Positions 18,032 to 25,677 of a stretch of 34,016 nt of DNA are shown one piece after another. Positions within the stretch are counted from its first letter, which is position 1. Each line of letters opens with the position of its first letter. Both the position numbers and the translations under genes were made by a program. Origin of the DNA: CAZJHX01 sp964545715 (lineage in GTDB: Bacteria; Myxococcota_A; UBA9042; GCA-2863065); contig CAZJHX010000115.1 of assembly GCA_964545715.1 (NCBI GenBank), positions 1-34,016 on the forward strand, read 5' to 3'. The notes under the pieces were generated by a model. That model was not told where the DNA came from, ran no database searches, and was given only the letters and a program-made list of their open reading frames with translations.

Positions 18032-18852
18032 CGCGGTGGACCTCCTTTTGCCGCGTTCTTCACCAATAGATAGTCGCGGGCCACGAACAACTTTCGAGTT
18101 GGCGAGTTGTCGAACAACCAGTGTAGCAGTGCCCACATTCGTCGAACAGCGCGAGCCACCTCAGCGTCCGATTCAAGGTGGTCAATCCTAAGCTGGACAA
18201 CGTCCTCTGCGACTGACCGAGAAATCCCGTGACTATGAGCGCGCCAGTTGGCGCTAGAGCATAAATTTTCGGCTACTTCCATTGCCCGAACATCGCGGTC
18301 CTCATCGGACACAACTGTCCCCGAAGTTTCGCGGGTCTTCCAATCCCTGAACTTATGATCCCGTATGAATTCACGTGCGATTCGTACGACATGGTCGGTA
18401 CTACTCAGCGCTTGCCCGATGATATTTGGATCCATGCGATCGAGGAGCCTAATCCACGCTGACGGCCGCTTCGAGGGCTTTTTCTCTATCCTATTCGTAC
18501 GAAACTCCTCCAAGCGAGCTTCCGCCTCCGCAAGCGTGTGTAGGATCGCCTGTGCCGGAACGATCCGACCGGCGGCAGTGAAGGTCTGCGGGTCGATCGG
18601 TCCCAAGTAGGCATTCGGCCCCATCCAGATGCGGTTCCCGGACAATGCCCACAGCGCCCCGGCGCTCATCGCCTTGTACGGGAGTACGAACTCGACATCA
18701 TCGAAGCGGGGACGAAGGCAGTCGACGAACTCTCGAACCGTGTCCGGGTACCCGCCGCTGGTCACAAGCATAATGTCGATGGCTTTCACGTCACCGTTGA
18801 CAGACTGGACCATCTCAGAGAATGGCAAAGTGTCCTCGCCACGGATCCCCAC
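18028..18852 (-). CDS. SDH-type Clp-fold serine protease, main catalytic part
   Basis: 274 residues from a GTG at 18852. It resembles the serine dehydrogenase proteinase (SDH, SppA/ClpP-fold) family: a glycine-rich oxyanion strand (IDIMLVTSGGYPDTV), then LPYKAMSAGALWALSG with nucleophile Ser63, then WMGPNAYLGPIDPQ and VPAQAI, which are family signatures. A C-terminal 'HKFRDWKT..' and an 'AHSHGISR' segment follow. No signal peptide, so cytoplasmic. It is in the same frame as the 81-codon reading frame just upstream, separated only by a TAA at 18859-18861 plus two codons. The natural gene therefore probably ran from 19104 to 18028 and is now interrupted. Alternatively, AAGGTG overlapping the stop allows reinitiation at the GTG. 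Confidence 0.8.
   Translation of the reverse strand: MGIRGEDTLPFSEMVQSVNGDVKAIDIMLVTSGGYPDTVREFVDCLRPRFDDVEFVLPYKAMSAGALWALSGNRIWMGPNAYLGPIDPQTFTAAGRIVPAQAILHTLAEAEARLEEFRTNRIEKKPSKRPSAWIRLLDRMDPNIIGQALSSTDHVVRIAREFIRDHKFRDWKTRETSGTVVSDEDRDVRAMEVAENLCSSANWRAHSHGISRSVAEDVVQLRIDHLESDAEVARAVRRMWALLHWLFDNSPTRKLFVARDYLLVKNAAKGGPPR
18040..18049 (-). promoter_or_regulatory. Near-perfect ribosome binding site for the 81-residue protein
   Basis: Reads AAAAGGAGGT on the minus strand, 8 nt before the ATG at 18031. It lies inside the last codons of the protease gene, allowing independent high-level translation of the small protein. Confidence 0.85.
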
Positions 18853-18858
18853 GACACC

Positions 18859-19104
18859 TTAAGGATTGACGACATTGGCAACATAGCAAACGCAGGGGCG
18901 ACCTCTCGCCTCTTCGATCGCGCTGAGCGCGCGCTTTATGTCGTCGTCGAGCGATTGCCCCCTCGGGATCTTGCCCACTATGCTCACATACTCGCGGCCG
19001 TCGACCATGGCATCGAAGAGGGAGTCGACAGCCCTCGGATCCCTTTTTAGCGCAGCCTTTCGTCTCGGTTGGCCGGACTTGCTACCTTTCTTTTTGCGCG
19101 TCAT
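18859..19104 (-). pseudogene. N-terminal part of the SDH-type protease, cut off by an in-frame TAA
   Basis: 81 residues from the ATG at 19104 (MTRKKKGSKSG...), or 97 from an ATG at 19152. It begins with a Lys/Arg-rich tail, then 'REYVSIVGKIPRGQSLDDDI' and ends 'RPCVCYVANVVNP' before TAA. From memory of the family, relatives have an 'RPvivYvtN..' strand just before the region that starts the downstream frame, so this looks like the missing N-terminal part of the protease. Both pieces share one frame, so a single-base nonsense change (or sequencing error) is enough to explain it. If both pieces are made, reinitiation would produce two chains. Confidence 0.65.
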
Positions 19105-19179
19105 CAGCCCCCGGCAAGCGATGGTTGGTGCGCAGGGGTCTCGGGCCAACATCTCGTGCGACCATGCAACCCGATGGAC

Positions 19180-19205
19180 GGGGCGTTCATCACGATCTCG
19201 AACAT
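19180..19205. repeat. 26-bp direct repeat, copy 2 (ghost start of the enoyl-CoA hydratase gene)
   Basis: Identical to 17668-17693. Read on the minus strand it encodes MFEIVMNAP and then leaves the hydratase sequence. It sits 15 bp before the macroglobulin start and marks the right end of the insert. Confidence 0.95.
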
Positions 19206-19214
19206 TGCTACAGT
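19206..19214 (+). promoter_or_regulatory. Putative extended -10 element of the macroglobulin gene
   Basis: TGCTACAGT ends 6 nt before the ATG at 19221. The corresponding -35 position falls inside the 26-bp repeat (TTCATC, weak). No ribosome binding site is present, so a leaderless message is plausible. Confidence 0.4.
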
Positions 19215-19220
19215 TCTATC

Positions 19221-22200
19221 ATGGCCAACATGCGTGTGACGATTTTGTCCGTGTTTCTGCTCGCTGCCTTTGGTGGGTGCAAAAAAGACAAACCGGACGA
19301 GGAGAGCCCGGCGGCGGCGACACCGACCGGCGAGCCGGAGCCCGAGCCCCAGACAACAGAGGCGCCGGAGCCCACGCCGAAACCTGTCGCTGCGCCCGGG
19401 GCTGAGGCGGTGGTCACGGGCGACGGCGGTGAGATCCTGGGGCTGCAGACTGCGCGGGGTCATCTGATCGTCGCTTCTGCCGCGGAGGGCGGCGTGCGCG
19501 TGGCGGCGAGGCTGCCCGAAGGCGCGGGTGAGGACTGGAGCATGACCGCACGCATCCTGTCGCCGATGGACGAGGTCGTGGCGTCGGGCAAGCTCATGGC
19601 GGAGGACGCGACAGGGCGGGACGCCGAGCTGACCCTGGACGCGGAGGTCACGGGCGAGCAGTGGCCGCTTCATCGGTTGGAGTACCAGGTGCGGGGGGCG
19701 GACGGTGCGGACGAGCGGGTGCTGTGCAGCCTGCAGCGGTTCAAGCAGCTGGTCTCGGCGCGCGTCTTCGTGGGGGACACCCTGCTGGCGGGCGGGCCGC
19801 TGGCCATGCGCGTGATCGTGAGCGACCCGGCGACCGCCACCCCGATCTCCGGCGCCGCCGTAAGCGTGCGTCTGGGCGACGACCAGCTCATCACGGCCCG
19901 CACGGGCGCGGACGGGGAGCTGGCGGCGACCACTAAGGTCCCGGCCAACGCGTCCAGCGACACACTGGTGGTGCGGGTCAGCCACGGCACAGCGTCGGCC
20001 GAGGTCGCGCGCAAGGTCACGGTGCGGCGGGAGCGGCGCATCCTGGTCACCACGGACAAGCCCCTGTACCAGCCCGGGCAGACGGTCCACCTGCGGTCCT
20101 TGGCCGTGCGGCGCCCCGATTTGGTGCCGCTGCAGTTTGCGGCTACCGTATTCGAGGTCTTCGACGCCAAGGGCAACAAGGTGTTCAAGCGCAAGGCCAA
20201 GGCCAGCCAGCAGGGGGTGGCTTCGGCGCGCTTCGAGCTGGCGTCCGAGGTCAACATGGGCCGCTTCCGCGTCAAAGTGACGGTGGACGACACCTCGAGT
20301 GAGCGGACCGTGGACGTCAAGCGGTACACGCTGCCCAAATACAAGGTGGCGATCGAGACCAAGCGTGCGTTCTACCGCCCCGGACGCAACATCGACGGCA
20401 CCGTGGACGCGTCCTATTTCTTTGGCAAGCCGGTGACGGGAAAGGTGTCACTGCAGCTGGACACGTTCGATGTCGGCTGGTCGCGTGCGGCCACGGCTGA
20501 AGGACGCACGAACCTGAGCGGCGTGTGGCCGTTTTCGGTCAAGCTGCCGGCCAGCCTCGTAGGCCAGCCGGTCATGCAGGGCAAGGCGATGGCGCGGCTG
20601 ACCGTCACGGTCGTGGACAGCGCAGGCCAGCAGCAGACGGCGGTAAAGGTGCTGCCCGTGTCGTCTGAGCCGCTGGCTGCGGATGTGGTCGTGTCCGGCG
20701 GGCGCATCGTGCCAAAGGTCTTGAACGACGTGTTCGTGCTGGTGTCTACGCCGGATGGGGCGCCGGTCAAAGGGGCCACGGTGCGGGTGCGCTACGGCGA
20801 TGAGAAGTCGCAGGCGATCAGTGATGAGGCCGGCCTCGCCGCGCTGGTGGTGACGGGTGGGGCGGCGAGCAAGCTGACGGTCTTTGTGTCTGCGCCGTCG
20901 GGGGCGTCGCTGCAGAAGGAGGTCACGTTTGATGTGGGGGTCGGCAAGGTGCAGCTGGCGCTTGCGGTGGCCAATCCTGCGGCCAGCGTTGGGGACTCGT
21001 TGAGCGGGGTCGTGCGCGCCACCGGCGGTCTGGACCGCGTCTTTCTGGACCTGATCCGCGATGGTCAGCCGATCTTGACCGACACGGTGACGTTGGAGAA
21101 CGGCGAGGGCGACTTTTCGGTGCCGCTGACCGCGGATCACGCCGGCACGCTGCTGGTTCAAGCGTGGCACGTCGGTGGCGACATGACCGTGGTCCGGGAT
21201 GCGCGCCCCGCGGTTGTGACCCACGCCTCGCAGCTGAAGGTGCAGCTGGAGGCGACCAAAAAGACCACCTACAAGCCTGGTGAAGACGCCAAGCTGGCGC
21301 TGATCGTGACCGGCAAGGGGGGCGGTCCCGTGCCCAGCGCCGCCGTCGGTGTGCGGATCGTGGACGAGGCGCTGTTTGCGCTTGTCGAGGAGCGACCCGG
21401 GCTGGCGCAGCTGTTCTTTGCGCTGGACGAAGAGCTGATGACGCCCAAGCTGCAGGTCAACGCGTACTCACCGGCGGACCTGGGGCACGCGACCCGCGGT
21501 CTGGTGGCGGCTCGGGTGCTGAGCGCCGCGTCGGACCGTACGTGGACGCCCGCTGTGGCGGTGGATACGGCGCGGCTGGCCATGGCGCGGGTGAGAGAGG
21601 CCTACCAGGAGCGGTTTGAGCGCGACGCCAAGGCCATCTACGACGCGTTTGCCGCGGAGGTGAAGTCGGCGGCTAATGACAAGCTGACCGCGGCCGTCTG
21701 GGACGCCATGGAAGACGGACCCCCACCCGATCCGTGGGGCACCATCTATCGTCTGGACAGCGAAGAGGACCCGGTCAAGGCCTTTGCGATTCGCAGTGCC
21801 GGGCCCGACGAGGCCTTCGATACGGGGGACGACATGGTGATCGAGTCCGACGTCTTTGTGCAGCGCGAGCGCGAGCGTATGGACTTTGCCATCCAGGAGG
21901 GTGGGGTGCCGATCCCCGCGACGGCGGGCGTGCCGGGCGGCTTCGGGAAGGGCGGCGCCGGGGCCAAGAGCGCGGGCGACCCCGGCGTGCGCGTGCGCCA
22001 GTTCTTCCCCGAGACGCTGTACGTGAACCCGCTGCTGATCACCGACGAGCGCGGCCGGGCGGAGTTCAAGGTCACGATGGCGGACAGCATCACCAAGTGG
22101 CGACTCAGCGCGACTGCCAGCGACGTGAAGGGCCGCCTGGGCAGCGGTACGGACGGCGTGGTCGTCTTTCAGGACTTCTTTGTGGACGTGGATGTGCCCG

Positions 22201-24098
22201 AGAGCATGACCCAGAGCGATGAGGTGACCGTGCCCATCGCCGTCTACAACTACATGAAGCAGGAGGAGACCATCGTCTTGACGCCGGATCTGGGTACCGG
22301 CTTCGAGCGCGTGGGCGAGGCGGAAGAGCTGGTCGTGGCGCTGCAGCCCGGCGAAGTCAAAGGCGTGCAGCTGCGTATCAAGGCGATTGCGGCCGGCGTG
22401 CACACCCTGACCGTGCATGCACGCGGCAACACGATGAGTGACGCGGTGCGCCGTCCTGTCCGGGTCGTACCCAACGGCCGGGAGCACGTGGCCAACAGCA
22501 CCGGCACGCTGAACGGGAAGGTCACGGTGGATGTCGAGTTTCCAAAGACGGCGATCGGCGGCGGAAACGGGCTGCTGGTCAAGCTGTATCCCGGCTCGTT
22601 CAGCCAGGTCGTCGAGGGCCTGGACAGCGTCTTGCGCATGCCCAGCGGCTGCTTTGAGCAGACCTCCAGCACCACGTATCCCAACGTGCTGGCCCTGCGG
22701 TACATGCGCGAGAAGAAGCGGGTGACGCCGGAGGTCGAGGTCAAGGCGCTGTCGTACATCAACCAGGGCTGGCAGCGGCTCTTGACGTTTGAGGTGGACG
22801 GCGGCGGCTTCAGCTGGTTTGGCGACCAGCCCGCCAACAAGGTGCTGACCGCGTTTGGAGTGCAGGAGTTCGCCGACATGGGGCGCGTGTACGACACAGA
22901 CCCCAAGGTCCTGGCGCGCACCCAGGCGTGGCTCGCCAAGCAGCAGGAGCCCGATGGGTTTTGGAAGCCCGACAAGAGCCACCTGCACGACGAGAACTGG
23001 GGCGATATCCAGAAGGGCAGCCTGATGACCACGGCGTACATCGCGCGCGCTTTGGCGGTCAGCGGATACGCCGGCAAGGCGATGACGCCGGCGCTGAACT
23101 GGCTGGACAAGGAGTGGCGGGGGGCCAAGGACGCCTACACGCTCTCGCTGCTGGGCGGGGCGTTTGCGGCCAAGGAGCCGACGTCGGCGACGACGGGCGA
23201 GATCATGCAGGCCCTGAAGCTGCTGGCCGTGCGCAGCGAAGACGATCGGACCGTGTACTGGCCGGCCGGCGTACGCACAGCGGTCTACGGCAACGGCAAG
23301 ACCGCCAACATCGAGACGACAGCCCTGGCGGTCATGGCGCTGATGACGACTAAAAAGCACATGGAGCTCGTGAAGCCGGCGCTGAACTGGCTGGTCGAGC
23401 AGAAGGACGACAACGGCACCTGGCACGCCACGATGCCTACGATTCTGGCCCTGTCGGCGCTGGTGCAGGCGCTGACCGACAGCACGGAGACCATGCAGGG
23501 CAAGGTGCGTGTGGCGGTCGACGGCAACCCGACCATGGAGTGGACGCTGACCAAAGATGACGCCGAGGTCGTGCGCCAGCTGGACCTGGCCGATTATGCG
23601 ACGACGGGCAAACACACCGTCACCATCGAGGCCGAGGGCAAGGGTGCGCCGCTGTATCAGGTCGTGGGGCGGCACTGGATCCCGGAGCTGGGCGGTGGCG
23701 AGCAGGCAACCCCGGCCTTCGAGTTGGGCGTGACGTACGACAAGACGGCGCTGCAGACCTACGATGTGGTGACGGCTACCGCCACGGTGATCAGCCTGCT
23801 CAACGTGGACAGCAGGATGCTGCTGCTCGATCTGGCGGTGCCCCCCGGCTTCGAGGTGCTGCGCCAGGATCTGGACACGGCCGTGGCCCAGGAGCGCATC
23901 TCCCGCTACGACGTGAAGGGGCGCAGCATCATCGTCTATCTGGACCAGCTGGCCGCCGGCAAGGTGTTCAAGCTGAGCTGGCGGCTGCGCGCCAGACTGT
24001 CCGTGCGTGCCAACAGCGGCGTTAGCCGTGTATACCAGTACTACGATCCGGCGAAGAAGGGCCGAGCCGCCGCAACCCTAATGACTGTGGACGGTTAG
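19221..24098 (+). CDS. Alpha-2-macroglobulin family lipoprotein with thioester
   Basis: 1,625 residues. A short signal peptide ending in FGGC gives a probable lipoprotein; Lys after the Cys argues against inner-membrane retention. A Pro/Glu/Thr-rich linker follows (about 22-50). The macroglobulin domains include TDKPLYQPGQTVHLRSL (about 278-294). An unusual module lies at about 800-885, then a Gly/Ala-rich, bait-like region (about 885-930). The thioester motif is intact: PSGCFEQ, Cys1144 to Gln1147, followed by the helical thioester domain and a C-terminal receptor-binding-type domain. Bacterial homologues trap foreign proteases in the periplasm by covalent linkage. No penicillin-binding protein 1C gene is adjacent, unlike in enterobacteria. 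The ATG at 19221 has no ribosome binding site; ATG 19230 is an alternative. Confidence 0.93.
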   Translation: MANMRVTILSVFLLAAFGGCKKDKPDEESPAAATPTGEPEPEPQTTEAPEPTPKPVAAPGAEAVVTGDGGEILGLQTARGHLIVASAAEGGVRVAARLPEGAGEDWSMTARILSPMDEVVASGKLMAEDATGRDAELTLDAEVTGEQWPLHRLEYQVRGADGADERVLCSLQRFKQLVSARVFVGDTLLAGGPLAMRVIVSDPATATPISGAAVSVRLGDDQLITARTGADGELAATTKVPANASSDTLVVRVSHGTASAEVARKVTVRRERRILVTTDKPLYQPGQTVHLRSLAVRRPDLVPLQFAATVFEVFDAKGNKVFKRKAKASQQGVASARFELASEVNMGRFRVKVTVDDTSSERTVDVKRYTLPKYKVAIETKRAFYRPGRNIDGTVDASYFFGKPVTGKVSLQLDTFDVGWSRAATAEGRTNLSGVWPFSVKLPASLVGQPVMQGKAMARLTVTVVDSAGQQQTAVKVLPVSSEPLAADVVVSGGRIVPKVLNDVFVLVSTPDGAPVKGATVRVRYGDEKSQAISDEAGLAALVVTGGAASKLTVFVSAPSGASLQKEVTFDVGVGKVQLALAVANPAASVGDSLSGVVRATGGLDRVFLDLIRDGQPILTDTVTLENGEGDFSVPLTADHAGTLLVQAWHVGGDMTVVRDARPAVVTHASQLKVQLEATKKTTYKPGEDAKLALIVTGKGGGPVPSAAVGVRIVDEALFALVEERPGLAQLFFALDEELMTPKLQVNAYSPADLGHATRGLVAARVLSAASDRTWTPAVAVDTARLAMARVREAYQERFERDAKAIYDAFAAEVKSAANDKLTAAVWDAMEDGPPPDPWGTIYRLDSEEDPVKAFAIRSAGPDEAFDTGDDMVIESDVFVQRERERMDFAIQEGGVPIPATAGVPGGFGKGGAGAKSAGDPGVRVRQFFPETLYVNPLLITDERGRAEFKVTMADSITKWRLSATASDVKGRLGSGTDGVVVFQDFFVDVDVPESMTQSDEVTVPIAVYNYMKQEETIVLTPDLGTGFERVGEAEELVVALQPGEVKGVQLRIKAIAAGVHTLTVHARGNTMSDAVRRPVRVVPNGREHVANSTGTLNGKVTVDVEFPKTAIGGGNGLLVKLYPGSFSQVVEGLDSVLRMPSGCFEQTSSTTYPNVLALRYMREKKRVTPEVEVKALSYINQGWQRLLTFEVDGGGFSWFGDQPANKVLTAFGVQEFADMGRVYDTDPKVLARTQAWLAKQQEPDGFWKPDKSHLHDENWGDIQKGSLMTTAYIARALAVSGYAGKAMTPALNWLDKEWRGAKDAYTLSLLGGAFAAKEPTSATTGEIMQALKLLAVRSEDDRTVYWPAGVRTAVYGNGKTANIETTALAVMALMTTKKHMELVKPALNWLVEQKDDNGTWHATMPTILALSALVQALTDSTETMQGKVRVAVDGNPTMEWTLTKDDAEVVRQLDLADYATTGKHTVTIEAEGKGAPLYQVVGRHWIPELGGGEQATPAFELGVTYDKTALQTYDVVTATATVISLLNVDSRMLLLDLAVPPGFEVLRQDLDTAVAQERISRYDVKGRSIIVYLDQLAAGKVFKLSWRLRARLSVRANSGVSRVYQYYDPAKKGRAAATLMTVDG

Positions 24099-24107
24099 GG
24101 CCTCTTC

Positions 24108-24116
24108 TGCTAAGGT
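24108..24116 (+). promoter_or_regulatory. Putative extended -10 element upstream of the OmpA-like gene
   Basis: TGCTAAGGT lies in the 37-bp gap after the macroglobulin gene. It is followed by a small hairpin (GGTGC-GCG-GCACC, 24114-24126) that abuts the GGAGG at 24127-24131. Confidence 0.3.
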
Positions 24117-24135
24117 GCGCGGCACCGGAGGAAGT

Positions 24136-24945
24136 ATGCGCTCACGTTGTTCTCTTTCCTGTTGTCTTCTGGTGACCTTCGCGGCAGCCCTTGCGATCGG
24201 CTGCGGCACCACCAAGCCCGACATTCCACCACCGCCCAGCCCTGAGGAGATCCGCGTCCTGCAGCTCGAGGCCAAGGCCGCTCAGTTGGTGCAAACCACC
24301 AACCAGCTTTACACCATGCAGAACAAGGCGGATGAGCTGAAGCGGCGGCTGACGGCGATCTGCGTCGACTACCCCGACCACCTCGTGTGCCAGCCCCAGA
24401 CGGCTGCTGCCTACGCGCGCGCGGCGTTCTGCTCCGACCAGGAGTTCACGTCCCACGTCGACTCGGTCGTGTCGGCCTGCCATCAAGGCCAGTGCAAGCA
24501 GCTGGACGAGGCGAGTCTGCTCAAGCGCAACGACTACATGACGCTGGTGCGCCGGCTGCCCCACTCGCTGGTGCTGTTTCGCGCCAAGCAGACCAAGCTG
24601 GACCGCAAGGACCGCACTCAGCTGCAGCACTTCATCGAGCAGATCGGCGCAGACGGCGGCTACATCATCATCGTCGGGCGCGCCAGCCGGGACGGCCCGT
24701 GGCGCAAGAACCTGCGTTACGCGCTGGAGCGGGCCGAAAACACCCGCCGCTACGTCGTCGAGCAGCTGGGCTTCGAGCAAGGACGCGTGGGTTACATCAC
24801 GTACGGCCACGAGAAGATGTACCTGACAGACCTGGATGTGGAGCGCTTGTCGCAGCAGAAGATATCGCCGAAGCGGGCCAACCGCAGCGCGTTTGTCTTC
24901 GCGTACCCCTGCTTCGAAAAAACTCAGCCCCGCGCGCAGTTTTAG
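24136..24945 (+). CDS. OmpA-family C-terminal domain lipoprotein
   Basis: 269 residues. The signal peptide ends with AIGC, a good lipobox. The N-terminal half has a helical, coiled-coil-like stretch (about 35-75) and five cysteines in the middle. The C-terminal part matches the OmpA peptidoglycan-binding plan: 'LVLFRAKQTKLDRKDRTQL' followed by 'IIIVGRASRDGPWRKN' in place of the usual GHTD, then 'ALERAENTRRYVVEQLG' and 'YITYGHEK'. The Asp of GHTD is replaced (GRAS) but Asp and Arg downstream remain, so peptidoglycan binding is plausible. GGAGG lies 4 nt before the ATG. The stop overlaps the next start by one base (TAGTG). Confidence 0.82.
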   Translation: MRSRCSLSCCLLVTFAAALAIGCGTTKPDIPPPPSPEEIRVLQLEAKAAQLVQTTNQLYTMQNKADELKRRLTAICVDYPDHLVCQPQTAAAYARAAFCSDQEFTSHVDSVVSACHQGQCKQLDEASLLKRNDYMTLVRRLPHSLVLFRAKQTKLDRKDRTQLQHFIEQIGADGGYIIIVGRASRDGPWRKNLRYALERAENTRRYVVEQLGFEQGRVGYITYGHEKMYLTDLDVERLSQQKISPKRANRSAFVFAYPCFEKTQPRAQF

Positions 24946-25652
24946 TGCGGACCCTCACAGTTTTCGCGCTCATGGCCATTGTCGGCTGTGGAGCGCCGCC
25001 GCAGAACATCCCTGCGGGCACCGTCTGGCTGTCCAAGGCTGAGCACTCCCGGCTGACGGCTGCGGCGTCGCGCGTTTCTACGCTGGAGTCCCAGCTGGCC
25101 ACTGTCCAGACGCGCCTCAAGCACATCGAGCAGCGCGTGGGCCTGGCCGCGCTAGACGGGACTCAGCTCAAGCCGCTGCGCGGGAACAACTCCTTGCGGT
25201 TTGCCGGCAAGGCCAGCTTTGTCGGCCAACACGGCGACCGCGGGCGCAAGCGCGACATGGCGCAGTATCTGCAGCAGTTCAACGGCTACGTGGTCGCCTA
25301 CTGGGCCACGTGGTGCGTGCCGTGCATCAGCGACGAGGAGCTCGTGTCGCTGCGAAAGCTGCAAGGTCAATTGCGCAAGCACAACATCGAGCTGGTCTCC
25401 ATCGCGGTGGACGGGCTGGACAAGGTGCAGCGTCATCGAAAGGCGCCGCGCTGGCTCTACCCGTTCTGGCAGCGCAACGACGCGCACCTGGAGATGCTGC
25501 CGCGCAGCTTCATGAGCAAGGTCGGCGTCGGCCTGCCGCTCTTCCTGGTGGTCTCGCGCGACGGCCGGATCCGGTACTTCTACAACCGCAAGCTGGACAG
25601 CGCCGCCATCCGCGATCTGGTCAGCGCGACGGCCTCCGCCTGCCGCATTTAG
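24945..25652 (+). CDS. TlpA/ResA-like thioredoxin-fold lipoprotein
   Basis: 235 residues from a GTG at 24945 that shares the G of the previous TAG stop. A very short signal ends in IVGC, a moderate lipobox. A coiled-coil segment (about 30-65) precedes the thioredoxin domain, whose active site is WCVPC (Cys124, Cys127) with the cis-proline region at 'GVGLPLFLVV'. It would act as a membrane-tethered thiol:disulfide oxidoreductase in the periplasm. The neighbours on both sides are cysteine-rich exported proteins, and the window encodes several others, so these are natural candidate substrates (inference). Confidence 0.87.
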   Translation: MRTLTVFALMAIVGCGAPPQNIPAGTVWLSKAEHSRLTAAASRVSTLESQLATVQTRLKHIEQRVGLAALDGTQLKPLRGNNSLRFAGKASFVGQHGDRGRKRDMAQYLQQFNGYVVAYWATWCVPCISDEELVSLRKLQGQLRKHNIELVSIAVDGLDKVQRHRKAPRWLYPFWQRNDAHLEMLPRSFMSKVGVGLPLFLVVSRDGRIRYFYNRKLDSAAIRDLVSATASACRI

Positions 25653-25661
25653 CATGCCTCG

Positions 25662-25670
25662 TGGTATACC
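25662..25670 (+). promoter_or_regulatory. Putative extended -10 element of the Cys-rich lipoprotein gene
   Basis: TGGTATACC (TG-n-TATA) ends 7 nt before the ATG at 25678; no ribosome binding site lies between. Confidence 0.35.
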
Positions 25671-25677
25671 CACGGGC

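Larger units (their letters stand above)
17694..19205. mobile_element. Putative small insertion or island remnant carrying a protease and a small protein
   Basis: 1,512 bp counting one repeat copy. It is flanked by an exact 26-bp direct repeat; sampled rows inside are 53-55% GC against about 75% in a sampled row of the neighbouring macroglobulin gene, and codon use is visibly different. The left flank continues the hydratase coding sequence, and the right flank is 15 bp of native spacer before the macroglobulin start. Removing the insert would therefore restore two divergent genes whose start codons lie 15 bp apart. All cargo is on the minus strand: a protease gene split by a stop codon and an 81-residue protein. 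No integrase, transposase or clear terminal inverted repeats are visible. 17694-17785 holds no gene, only a weak hairpin (GAGGT-GGCA-ACCTC at 17727-17740) without a T-run. Confidence 0.7.

Noticed and set aside
17707..19151. Terminal inverted repeats of the insert (TGTTGGGCCCG at 17707-17717 against CGGGCCAACA at 19142-19151)
   Set aside because: The match is about 10 bp with one indel and lies 13 and 28 nt from the respective ends, so it may be chance in GC-rich DNA.
21468..23675. 735-codon antisense open frame inside the macroglobulin gene
   Set aside because: His/Arg/Gly-rich shadow of a well-supported gene; no recognisable domain.
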